DNA from: GCA-003244245 sp036378735
GTDB lineage: Bacteria > Actinomycetota > Actinomycetes > Mycobacteriales > Pseudonocardiaceae
Assembly (NCBI GenBank): GCA_036378735.1
Contig: DASUVX010000184.1
Span: 1-33,608 of the forward strand
Direction of reading: 5' to 3'
Length of the DNA: 33,608 nucleotides
Under the pieces are notes generated by a model, which was not told the DNA's origin, searched no databases, and saw nothing but the letters and a program-made list of their open reading frames with translations. Below are positions 15,956 through 23,354 of this stretch, in pieces. A program made the position numbers and the translations under genes. How positions within the stretch are numbered: the first letter of the stretch is position 1; every line of letters begins with the position of its first letter.

Positions 15956-17293
15956 TTAGGGACGCATTCGGGCCACCAGGCCGGTGTCGTAATGGCCCGA
16001 GACGAACTCTGGTCGCTGCAGCAGCTCGGCGTGGAACGGGAGGTTGCACCGGGGTCCGGTGACGGTGAACCCGGCCACTGCCGCCCGAGCCCGCTGCAGC
16101 GCCTGCTGCCGGTCACCACCATGGATCACCAGTTTGGCCAGCAGGGAGTCATAAAACGGGGTGACCACGGTGCCCGCCGCGTAACCGGCGTCTACCCGCA
16201 CCCCGTCCCCGGTGGGTTCAACCCACTCGGTGACCGGCCCGGGACCCGGCAGGAACCGCTTCGGATCCTCGGCGTTGACCCGCAGCTCGATCGCGTGACC
16301 AGCCGGCGCGGCAGCGTCGACGTCGAAACCCGGGTCCGCCCCGGCCGCAATGCGCAGCTGCGCTTCGACCAGGTCCACGCGGTAGCGCAGCTCGGTGACC
16401 GGGTGCTCCACTTGCAGCCGGGTGTTCATCTCCAGGAAGAAGAACTCGCCGGTGTCCTGATCGAGCAGGAACTCCACCGTTCCCGCGTTGCGGTAGTCCA
16501 CGCTGCGGGCGGCGCGTACTGCGGACTGCTCCAAGCGGACGCGCAGTTCGGGCGAGACGGCGGGTGACGGGCTCTCCTCGGCGATCTTCTGGTGCCGCCG
16601 CTGCACCGAGCAGTCGCGCTCGCCCAACGCGATCACCCGGCCGTCGGCCAACCCGACGACCTGCACCTCGACATGGCGCACGCGGGGGAAATAGCGCTCG
16701 ACGAACAGCCGCTGATCACTGAAGAACCGCTGCGCGAAGGCGCTGACCTTGCCGTACTCGGTGCGGACCGCCGCGGCATCGGCCGCCACGGCCATCCCCA
16801 TGCCGCCGCCACCGGCAGCGGCCTTGAGCATCACCGGGAAGCCGACCTGTTCGGCTGCGGCGACTGCGCGCTCTTCGGTGGTCACCGCGCCCGCAGAACC
16901 GGCCGCCACCGGCACTCCGGCCGCCGCCACCCGCCGCCGTGCGGCCACCTTGTCGCCCATCGCGGCGATCGCTTCGGCACTGGGACCGACCCACCCCAGG
17001 CCGGCATCGAGCACTGCTTGGGCGAACGCGGGGTTCTCCGACAGGAACCCGTAACCCGGATGCACTGCGGTGGCGCTGGTCTTGCGGGCCGCGTCGAGTA
17101 GCTGGTGAGCGTCCCGGTAAGCCTGCGCAGGCGGTCCGGTCAGTTCGACGGCGTCGTCGGCTTCGGCGACGAACGGCAGCTCGGCGTCCACCGAGGAGTG
17201 CACCGCGACGGTACGGATGCCCAGCCCCTGCGCGGAGCGCATGACCCGCCGAGCTATCTCCCCCCGGTTGGCGACCAGCAGCGACTCAAACAC
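15956..17293 (-). CDS. Stand-alone biotin carboxylase subunit of an acyl-CoA/acetyl-CoA carboxylase
   Basis: The subunit carboxylates biotin on a carrier protein using ATP and bicarbonate. At 445 residues it contains only the biotin carboxylase module: N-terminal ANRGEIARRVMRSA, HPGYGFLSEN (79-88), Lys157 with the glycine-rich GGGGMG loop (161-166), and the ATP-grasp EMNTRLQVEHPVTE (288-301). There is no biotinyl MKM domain and no carboxyltransferase domain, unlike AccA3-type alpha chains of about 600 residues, so BCCP and CT partners must lie elsewhere. The start GTG 17293 has AAGGAG nine bases upstream. It is the last gene of the manB-manA-CDF chain, 22 bp after the transporter. This position is not occupied by such a gene in M. 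tuberculosis. Confidence 0.92.
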   Translation of the reverse strand: MFESLLVANRGEIARRVMRSAQGLGIRTVAVHSSVDAELPFVAEADDAVELTGPPAQAYRDAHQLLDAARKTSATAVHPGYGFLSENPAFAQAVLDAGLGWVGPSAEAIAAMGDKVAARRRVAAAGVPVAAGSAGAVTTEERAVAAAEQVGFPVMLKAAAGGGGMGMAVAADAAAVRTEYGKVSAFAQRFFSDQRLFVERYFPRVRHVEVQVVGLADGRVIALGERDCSVQRRHQKIAEESPSPAVSPELRVRLEQSAVRAARSVDYRNAGTVEFLLDQDTGEFFFLEMNTRLQVEHPVTELRYRVDLVEAQLRIAAGADPGFDVDAAAPAGHAIELRVNAEDPKRFLPGPGPVTEWVEPTGDGVRVDAGYAAGTVVTPFYDSLLAKLVIHGGDRQQALQRARAAVAGFTVTGPRCNLPFHAELLQRPEFVSGHYDTGLVARMRP

Positions 17294-17315
17294 TCACCAC
17301 GCTCCTTACCGTCAG

Positions 17316-18239
17316 TCAGATAGTGCCAGCCGGGGTGCGGTCCAGGTCCGGCTCCAGGTAAATGATCCGGGCGGCGCGGACCGCGCCACGAACCCGTGCT
17401 TCCGCCTCATCGATGATCCGAGCGACCTCGACGCTGGGCAGGGTGGCAGGGACCGCGATCTTCGCGGCAACCAGCAGCTCCTCCGGGCCGAGATACTGGG
17501 TCCTGAGGTGGATAACCCGGTCCACGCCCTGCCCCACCAGCGCACTGCAGATCCGGTCCAGCTCGTCCTGACCGGCCCCTTCACCGATCAGCAGGCTCTT
17601 GGTCTCGATGATGAGAGTGATCGCAATGACGCCGAGCAGCACGCCGATGCACAGGGTGCCGATCCCGTCCCAGATCGGGTCGTCAGTGAGCACCGACAAG
17701 CCGATGCCACCGAAGGCCAGCAGCAGCCCGGTCAGCGCACCCGCATCCTCCAGCAACACCACAGGAAGTTCTGGGCTCTTGGACTGCTTGATGAACTGCC
17801 ACCAGCTGTCGTCACCCTTGAACGGCCGGGATTCCTTGACCGCGGTGCGGAAACTCAGGCTCTCCAGCACGATCGCCACCACCAGGATCCCGATCGCGAC
17901 CAGTGGCGAGCTGAGCGGCTCGTGACTGTGCACCTTGTGGACGCCTTCGTAGAGCGCAAACACTGAACCTAGGCTGAACAGCAGCAACGCCACCACGAAC
18001 GAGTAGAAGTAGCGATCGCGACCGTAACCGAACGGGTGCTGCTGGGTGGCTTGCCGCCGGGCGCGATGGCGACCGAGCAGCAGCAGACCCTGGTTGGCGG
18101 TGTCGGCTACCGAGTGCACCGCCTCAGCCAGGATCGACGACGATCCGGTGATCAGAAAACCGACGAACTTCGCCGCCGCGATACCGGCGTTGGCCAGCAA
18201 CGCCGCGATGATCGCCGTGGCCCCACCGCCTGCGGACAC
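17316..18239 (-). CDS. Cation diffusion facilitator (CDF) family transporter
   Basis: This probable Zn2+/Fe2+-type proton antiporter of the inner membrane has 307 residues. The N-terminal TM1-TM2 segment contains the metal-site pattern AEAVHSVADTANQ, followed by the HPFGYGRDRYFYSF loop typical of CDF proteins. TM3-TM4 come next. LLEDAGALTGLLLA marks TM5 and a C-terminal cytoplasmic domain ends in RAARIIYLEPD. Metal specificity cannot be read safely. GTG 18239 is the first possible start after an in-frame stop, and GAGGAGG lies about 8 bases upstream. It begins 30 bp after the manA stop, so it is likely in the same transcript. The close relatives I recall also sit next to manA in Actinobacteria. 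Confidence 0.9.
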   Translation of the reverse strand: MSAGGGATAIIAALLANAGIAAAKFVGFLITGSSSILAEAVHSVADTANQGLLLLGRHRARRQATQQHPFGYGRDRYFYSFVVALLLFSLGSVFALYEGVHKVHSHEPLSSPLVAIGILVVAIVLESLSFRTAVKESRPFKGDDSWWQFIKQSKSPELPVVLLEDAGALTGLLLAFGGIGLSVLTDDPIWDGIGTLCIGVLLGVIAITLIIETKSLLIGEGAGQDELDRICSALVGQGVDRVIHLRTQYLGPEELLVAAKIAVPATLPSVEVARIIDEAEARVRGAVRAARIIYLEPDLDRTPAGTI

Positions 18240-18269
18240 CCGCGACGCCTCCTCGTACTGGCCATCTGC

Positions 18270-19508
18270 TCATCCCTGGGCCCCGGGCAGAGCCCGGAAC
18301 AGCTGCACCCGATCCGGTCCAGGGCACACCGTGACGTCGGGGTCGGTGGCGGCCAGCCACACCGACCCACCGCGCCCGACCGTGACGTGACCACCTTCCG
18401 GCGACCACAGGTCCACCGAACCCTGGGTGCACAGCAGGATCTGGGGGCACGTGCTGCGCAAGCAGATCGGGTCCGACTCGCCGGGTGCCCAGTCCAGCCG
18501 GGTGAGCTGGAACTCCTCGGCCGGGCTGGAGTAGGCGGTCTCGTGCGGCGCGACCCGCTGGCCGCGTTGGATGTCAAGCTCGCAGTAGGAGAAGTCCAGC
18601 ACCCGCAACAGCTCGGGCACGTCGATGTGCTTGGCGGTCAGCCCGCCGCGCAAGACGTTGTCCGAGTTCGCACTGATCTCCACAGCAGTGCCACGCAGGT
18701 AGGAATGCAGATTTCCGGCTGGCAGGTACAACGCCTCACCCGATGCCAGCACGACATAATTGAGCAGCAGGGCCGCGAGCGCTCCCACGTCGCCCGGGTA
18801 CGCCGCCGCCAGTTCCAGCACCACCCGGCACTCGTTGCGGAAATTGCCGCCGCGGACCCCGTCTCTGCGCAGCAGCGCCACGCAGGCATCCAGAATCTGG
18901 GGCAGCAGCGCCTTGACGGCCGGCTCCGGCATCGTGATCCAGGTGGTGAACAGCGTGCGCAGCCCGTCGGCATTCGGTTCGGCCGCGAGCATCGCGCGGT
19001 ACGGTTCCAGTTGCGGCACGTCCAGCACGGCGAGCAGTTCGACGGTGCGCCGCGGTTCCCGGAAACCGGCCAGCGCATGCAGCTCGGTGAGCGCGCAGAT
19101 CAGCTCGGGCTTGTGGCTGGCGTCGGTGTAGTTGCGCTCCGGAGCATCCCGCGGGATGCCCATCACCTCCTCGCGAGCGAACCCCTCGGCAGCCTGCTCG
19201 GCGGACGGGTGGGCCTGCAGGCTCAGCGGCTCCTCGGCCGCGAGCACTTTGAGCAAAAAAGGCAACCGGCTGCCCCATCGTGCCGTGCAGCAAGTCCCGA
19301 GGTGGCGACCGGGGTCCGCGCGCAGCGCTTCGACCAGGGCAGTCTGGCGGCCATCGGCATGCAGCAGCACCGACGAATCCGCCGGATGAGCACCGAGCCA
19401 CAGCTCAGCCTGCGGGTGCGGGGCGGGAACCGGGCCACCGAGCAGCTCCGCGATCGCAGTCCGCGAACCCCAGGCGTAAGGCCGAACCGCGTTGCGCAAC
19501 AGCTCCAC
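18270..19508 (-). CDS. manA: Mannose-6-phosphate isomerase, class I
   Basis: The enzyme interconverts fructose-6-phosphate and mannose-6-phosphate, the entry to GDP-mannose. The 412-residue cupin protein shows the zinc ligands of type I PMI: Gln98 and His100 in SLQAHPS, Glu135 in HKPEL, and His268 in AGNLHSYL. The N-terminus NAVRPYAWGSRTAI is characteristic. GTG 19508 is preferred because AAGGGAG sits 6 bases upstream; an in-frame start at 19526 would add six residues. It follows the SIS-domain gene by 29 bp and precedes the CDF gene by 30 bp. Together with manB (20961-22337) it supplies mannose-1-phosphate for lipoarabinomannan, PIMs or glycoprotein mannosylation. Confidence 0.95.
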   Translation of the reverse strand: MELLRNAVRPYAWGSRTAIAELLGGPVPAPHPQAELWLGAHPADSSVLLHADGRQTALVEALRADPGRHLGTCCTARWGSRLPFLLKVLAAEEPLSLQAHPSAEQAAEGFAREEVMGIPRDAPERNYTDASHKPELICALTELHALAGFREPRRTVELLAVLDVPQLEPYRAMLAAEPNADGLRTLFTTWITMPEPAVKALLPQILDACVALLRRDGVRGGNFRNECRVVLELAAAYPGDVGALAALLLNYVVLASGEALYLPAGNLHSYLRGTAVEISANSDNVLRGGLTAKHIDVPELLRVLDFSYCELDIQRGQRVAPHETAYSSPAEEFQLTRLDWAPGESDPICLRSTCPQILLCTQGSVDLWSPEGGHVTVGRGGSVWLAATDPDVTVCPGPDRVQLFRALPGAQG

Positions 19509-19537
19509 AACCGCTCCCTTCACCACCCGCTAGTCGC

Positions 19538-20698
19538 TCATTCGAGGGCCGAACCGCCGGTCGAGCCGATCCAGCCCGGCCCCCCCAGCACGCCGCGACC
19601 CAGCCCGAGGTAAAGCGCGGCGAAGTCGAACCGTAGAGCCAGCACCGCGGCGGCACAGGCGGCGGCACCCGGGTCGTCATGCCGCACCATCAGCTCCTCG
19701 TCGGCGGTCACCACGTCAGCGCCGGGCAACTCCTCTGATGCCGCGGCGCGTTCGGGCTCGTGGTGGGTTGCGGCGCTGGAGGCGGGCACACCCAGCAGAA
19801 CCGGCCGCATCGCCGGCATCCGGCCCGGCTGGTCCCCGAACCGGTCGTCGTACGGATCATGGAATACGTCGGCAGCACCGCCGGCGCGGGTCGCCTCCTG
19901 GCGCAGCACCGGAAGTGCTGCCGCTTCGTGGAATCCCGCGGCGTGCGCCACCACGCCCGCGTGCGCGGCGAGGGCAGCGGCGCAATGCCCGGCTACCGCG
20001 GTGGCCACCGGATCGATGCCCCACAGCAAGGGCGTTCGACCCTGCAGCCGCAACGCCAGCGCCTTGGCGGGATTGACCAGCGATTCGTGCGCGACGTAGT
20101 CCCGCTCGGCTTCTCTATCCAGCTCGCCGGCCAGCACCTCAGTGTCGGTTTCCAACAATTTGAGGGTGTCCAGCAGCAGCAGGCCGGCGGTCAGTGCACG
20201 GGGCAGCGCGAGCCCCGGTGGTACCTCGATCCTGGGCACCAGCAGCACCGCTCGGCCCGCGGCCGCAGCCGCGACCGGGCCGTCGGCAGGCGCGGTGAGC
20301 ATCACCTGGGCTCCCCGGCGGACCGCACGGTCGATGCCTTCGGCCAGTTCCCGGTCACCGGGGTCGGTCGTGTTGGCCAGCACGATGTCCAGCGCGCCGA
20401 CCCACATCGGCACCGACCGCGTCGTGACCACCGGCACCGGGCAAGACGGCCCGAGCAGCGCGAGCAGCAACGGCGCGGCGGCCGGCGCAGCACCCGGCCG
20501 GGTCAGCAATACCAGCGCGCGCGGCCGTTGCCCACCCAGCTGGTCCAGGCCGGCCTCCTGGGCCGCGGCGGTCGTGGCCCGCACCTGAGCGCCCGCAGTC
20601 GCCGCGGCGCGGAGCAGCCCACCGGAGTCGGTGGCTTCAAGACGCCGCGGGTCATCAAGCAAGTCGTCGTCGAATTCCCCGCCCGTGCCGGGTGGCAT
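19538..20698 (-). CDS. SIS-domain phosphosugar isomerase-like protein (Rv3256c family)
   Basis: This 386-residue cytosolic protein belongs to the actinobacterial family always found between manB and manA. The N-terminus DDDLLDDPRRLEATDSGGLLRAAATAGAQVR is the family signature. The middle has the sugar-isomerase fold, with a strand-loop VLLTRPGAAPAAAPLLLALL and VPMWVGALDIVLANTTDPGD. The C-terminal half contains LLWGIDPVATAVAGHCAAALAAHA. Catalytic activity has not been established for the family as far as I know, but the context suggests mannose-phosphate metabolism. The start ATG 20698 overlaps the stop of the Trm112-like gene (TGATG); GTG 20701 and TTG 20707 are alternatives in the same frame. 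Confidence 0.85.
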   Translation of the reverse strand: MPPGTGGEFDDDLLDDPRRLEATDSGGLLRAAATAGAQVRATTAAAQEAGLDQLGGQRPRALVLLTRPGAAPAAAPLLLALLGPSCPVPVVTTRSVPMWVGALDIVLANTTDPGDRELAEGIDRAVRRGAQVMLTAPADGPVAAAAAGRAVLLVPRIEVPPGLALPRALTAGLLLLDTLKLLETDTEVLAGELDREAERDYVAHESLVNPAKALALRLQGRTPLLWGIDPVATAVAGHCAAALAAHAGVVAHAAGFHEAAALPVLRQEATRAGGAADVFHDPYDDRFGDQPGRMPAMRPVLLGVPASSAATHHEPERAAASEELPGADVVTADEELMVRHDDPGAAACAAAVLALRFDFAALYLGLGRGVLGGPGWIGSTGGSALE

Positions 20699-20949
20699 CA
20701 CCCGCAACCCTGCTCGCTGACACGATCTTGGCCGCCATTGGTCGGGTCGGCATCCGGGCCGGTCCCCGGTAACGCCTCAGTTAGCAGCAGTACCGGAATC
20801 CCGTCTATCACCGGGAAGCTGCGCCCGCACGCGGTGCAGGTCAGGGCATCGGCCTCGGGATCAGCCGCAGTGCCACTGTGAAGCTTGCCGTGCTGCGGGC
20901 ACGGGCAGGCCAAGATCTCCATGAGCTGTGGGTCCAAGCCCACGACCAT
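20698..20949 (-). CDS. Trm112-like zinc-ribbon protein
   Basis: This 83-residue protein has two cysteine pairs, Cys15/Cys17 (ACPCP) and Cys38/Cys41 (CTACG), followed by the signature FPVIDGIPVLL, which defines the Trm112/UPF0434 (YcaR) fold. In eukaryotes Trm112 activates methyltransferases; the bacterial role is unclear. ATG 20949 has GAGGAGG six bases upstream. It begins 11 bp after manB and overlaps the SIS gene start, so it is tightly embedded in the mannose operon, as in mycobacteria and other Actinobacteria. The C-terminal 20 residues are polar and not conserved in the fold. Confidence 0.88.
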   Translation of the reverse strand: MVVGLDPQLMEILACPCPQHGKLHSGTAADPEADALTCTACGRSFPVIDGIPVLLLTEALPGTGPDADPTNGGQDRVSEQGCG

Positions 20950-20960
20950 CGTCGTCCTCC

Positions 20961-22337
20961 TCAGTCGCCCCGCACCAGAGCCAGTACCTCGTCGCGCAGC
21001 GCTTCGACCGTGGCGGTGTCGCGGGCTTCAACGTTCAGGCGAAGCAGCGGCTCGGTGTTCGACGGGCGCAGGTTGAACCATGAACCGTCGGGGAACCGTA
21101 CGGTGAGGCCGTCGAGTTCGTCGAGTTCGACGCCCTGCTGTGCGGCGAAGTGCTCCTGCACAGCGGCCATCCGGCCGCGCTGGTCGTCGACCGTGGAATT
21201 GATTTCCCCGGAGGCGGCGTAACGGCTGAATTCCGCCATCAGCGCCGAGGCCGGGCGCTGCTGTCGGCCCAGCGCGGCGAGCACGTGCAACGCGGCGAGC
21301 ATCCCGGAATCCGCGCGCCAGAAGTCGCGGAAATAGTAATGGGCGGAATGCTCACCGCCGAAGATCGCGCCCGTTTCGGCCATTCGCTGCTTGATGAACG
21401 AGTGACCGACCCGGGTACGCACCGGCCGCCCACCGCGCTCGGTCACGATCTCCGGCACGGACTGCGAGGTGATCAAGTTGTAGATCACCGTTGCCCCTGG
21501 CTCGATGGCCAGCTCCCGGGTGGCCACCAGGGCGGTGATGGCGCTGGGGCTCACCGGCTCACCGCGCTCGTCGATGACGAAGCAGCGATCCGCATCGCCG
21601 TCGAAGGCCAGGCCCAGATCGGCGCCGTGGTCACGCACGGCCGCCTGTAGATCCGCCAGGTTCGCCGGATCCAGCGGGTTGGCCTCGTGATTGGGGAAGT
21701 TTCCGTCCAGCTCGAAGTACAGCGGGATGACGTCGAGCGGCAGCCCGTCGACCACCGCGGGCACGGTGTGCCCGCCCATTCCGTTGCCGGCGTCCACTAC
21801 GATCTTCAACCGCCGGATCCCGGACAGGTCTACCAGCGAATGAAGGTAGCGCGCGTAGTCGGCGAGCATGTCCCGCTCGACGACCTCACCACCGCCCGGT
21901 CCCGGCCGGATGCCGCGCTCGACTGCATCCTGGATCTCGCGCAGCCCACTGTCCTGACCGACCGGCGCGGCACCGGCCCGGCACAGTTTGATGCCGTTGT
22001 ACCGGGCGGGGTTGTGACTCGCGGTGAACATCGCGCCGGGTAGATCCAGCTGCCCGGAGGCGAAGTAGAGCATGTCGGTGCTGGCCAGCCCGATCGAAGT
22101 GACGTCGAGACCGCGGCTGGTGACGCCCTGCGCGAAGGCGGCGGCCAAATCTGGCGAAGACTCCCGCATGTCGTGCCCGACGACGACAGCCCCAGAAATG
22201 GTCCCCGAATCGGTCGACTCGTCCCCCACGAAGTCGGCGAAGGCGGCGCCGATGTCGCGCACTGTCTCGGAATCCAGCTGTTCCCCGACGATGCCCCGGA
22301 TGTCATAGGCCTTGACTATCGCTGATAGATCCGCCAC
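20961..22337 (-). CDS. manB: Phosphomannomutase/phosphoglucomutase
   Basis: The enzyme converts mannose-6-phosphate to mannose-1-phosphate, feeding GDP-mannose synthesis. This 458-residue alpha-D-phosphohexomutase has all four domain signatures: the active-site phosphoserine loop TASHNP (Ser107), the metal loop DGDADR (about 245-250), the sugar-binding GGEHSAHYYFRDF, and the phosphate-binding RPSNTEPLLRLNVEA near the C-terminus. The start GTG 22337 has AGGGAG five bases upstream. It corresponds to Rv3257c. DUF3499 lies 57 bp upstream in the same direction and the Trm112-like gene follows closely. Confidence 0.96.
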   Translation of the reverse strand: MADLSAIVKAYDIRGIVGEQLDSETVRDIGAAFADFVGDESTDSGTISGAVVVGHDMRESSPDLAAAFAQGVTSRGLDVTSIGLASTDMLYFASGQLDLPGAMFTASHNPARYNGIKLCRAGAAPVGQDSGLREIQDAVERGIRPGPGGGEVVERDMLADYARYLHSLVDLSGIRRLKIVVDAGNGMGGHTVPAVVDGLPLDVIPLYFELDGNFPNHEANPLDPANLADLQAAVRDHGADLGLAFDGDADRCFVIDERGEPVSPSAITALVATRELAIEPGATVIYNLITSQSVPEIVTERGGRPVRTRVGHSFIKQRMAETGAIFGGEHSAHYYFRDFWRADSGMLAALHVLAALGRQQRPASALMAEFSRYAASGEINSTVDDQRGRMAAVQEHFAAQQGVELDELDGLTVRFPDGSWFNLRPSNTEPLLRLNVEARDTATVEALRDEVLALVRGD

Positions 22338-22394
22338 CGCTCTCCCTTCGTCCAGCCCCCGAGCCTATCTCCGGTGATGCGGTGGGACCGCGAG

Positions 22395-22727
22395 TCAATG
22401 GAGCAATCTGAGGTGGGGGCGGCGAGTACCAGCAGGAGAGTCTGCGGGGCGGTCTTGGCGACCGGCTTCGCGGACGGCCTCGGCCAACGCGGTCAGATCG
22501 TCGTCTGAAGGTTCGGACTCGGCGAACTCACCGTCGTGGCGGACGACGTCCCAGCCTCGCGGAGCGGTCAGCCGTAGCGCGTGCCGTTCGCACAGATCAT
22601 AGGAATGCGGCTCACTGTACGTGGCCAGCGGGCCGACCACCGCGGTGGAGTCGGCATAGACGAAGGTGAGCGTGGCAACCGCCGGGTTCGGGCACCCGGT
22701 TTTCGAACACTGCCGCGCGCTGCGCAC
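22395..22727 (-). CDS. DUF3499 family protein (Rv3258c-like)
   Basis: This small protein of 110 residues has zinc-ribbon-like ligands Cys7, Cys12, Cys46 and His49. It shows the family's conserved central block ATLTFVYADSTAVVGPLAT plus SYDLCERHALRLTAPRGWDVV. The C-terminal third is acidic then basic, and poorly conserved. The function is unknown. It is invariably upstream of manB in related genomes, which suggests a role in, or regulation with, mannose metabolism, but that is only context. GTG 22727 gives the family start MRSARQCS. It is divergent from the zincin-like gene at 22861. Confidence 0.85.
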   Translation of the reverse strand: MRSARQCSKTGCPNPAVATLTFVYADSTAVVGPLATYSEPHSYDLCERHALRLTAPRGWDVVRHDGEFAESEPSDDDLTALAEAVREAGRQDRPADSPAGTRRPHLRLLH

Positions 22728-22800
22728 GGCCTGCAGAGGATAGTGCGCAGCTCCCGCCCAATGCGGCAGGCGCGCGGCGCGGCCGGGACCGTGCCTTTCC

Positions 22801-22828
22801 GGCTTGTTCGCCGGACCTGGCTTGTTCG
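22801..22828. promoter_or_regulatory. Direct repeats GGCTTGTTCG in the divergent DUF3499/zincin promoter region
   Basis: GGCTTGTTCG occurs at 22801-22810 and 22819-22828, 18 bp apart. The first copy is flanked so that CCGGC and GCCGG form an inverted repeat. The site lies where the -35 of the plus-strand gene would be and upstream of the minus-strand manB operon. It is a plausible activator or repressor site, untested. Confidence 0.35.
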
Positions 22829-22848
22829 GCGGGCCCGCTGGTCGGGCG

Positions 22849-22854
22849 TAGTCT
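22849..22854 (+). promoter_or_regulatory. -10 element TAGTCT; probable leaderless start of the zincin-like gene
   Basis: TAGTCT fits TAnnnT and is followed by six bases, then ATG 22861, the same geometry seen at 4453-4465. There is no ribosome-binding site, so a leaderless mRNA is likely. Confidence 0.4.
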
Positions 22855-22860
22855 CGATGG

Positions 22861-23346
22861 ATGACGGTGACCCGGTCAACCCGCTCGCACCGGCGCAGGC
22901 GCCGGGACCGGCGCGGCCGCGGCGTCCGGGGACTGCTCTACCCGCCCACCCTGCCCGCAGCCCGCAGCCGGGCGGAACGGTTCGATGCGATAGTGCTGGA
23001 GGCACTCGAACCGATCGACGAACGCTGGCACGTCGAGCTTGATCGGCTGGACGTCGCGGTCGACGAGGTTCCGGAAGTCACTGACTGCGATCCGACCACA
23101 GTCACCTGGGGCGCCGACATCGTCGAGGACGGAAACATCCCGCTCGCGCGCCTGGTGCCGGCTGGAGTTGACCGCGCCGGCCTTCCCACCCGGGCACGGA
23201 TCGTGCTCTACCGGCGCCCGCTGGAAAATCGCGCCCACGATGGTGGTGACCTGTCCGACCTGGTTCACGAGGTGCTGGTCGAACAGGTGGCGAACTACCT
23301 CGGTGTCGATCCGGACGTCATCGACGGTCCCGCGGAACCGGGCTGA
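22861..23346 (+). CDS. Zincin-like metallopeptidase-family protein with degenerate motif
   Basis: This 161-residue protein belongs to the family annotated metallopeptidase family protein (Rv3259-like), always near DUF3499 and whiB2. A very basic N-terminal stretch (HRRRRRDRRGRGVRG, about 10-24) is followed by FDAIVLEALEPIDE, a strand region (ARIVLYRRPLE) and LVHEVLVEQVANYLGVDP. The HExxH zinc motif is incomplete: His136 and Glu137 are present, but position 140 is Val and Glu141 follows. Zinc proteolysis therefore cannot be assumed. ATG 22861 is supported by promoter geometry; another ATG at 22857 is out of frame. It is a monocistronic unit converging on the large membrane protein gene. Confidence 0.82.
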   Translation: MTVTRSTRSHRRRRRDRRGRGVRGLLYPPTLPAARSRAERFDAIVLEALEPIDERWHVELDRLDVAVDEVPEVTDCDPTTVTWGADIVEDGNIPLARLVPAGVDRAGLPTRARIVLYRRPLENRAHDGGDLSDLVHEVLVEQVANYLGVDPDVIDGPAEPG

Positions 23347-23354
23347 GCCGCAGA

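Noticed and set aside
15272..16567. A 431-codon plus-strand frame across tmk, the intergenic repeats and the biotin carboxylase gene
   Set aside because: It crosses two convincing genes and a repeat array; composition and lack of motifs mark it as a shadow.
18036..19613. A 525-codon open frame on the plus strand opposite manA and the CDF gene
   Set aside because: It spans two well-supported minus-strand genes, has low-complexity Gln/Arg/His-rich composition and no family signature.
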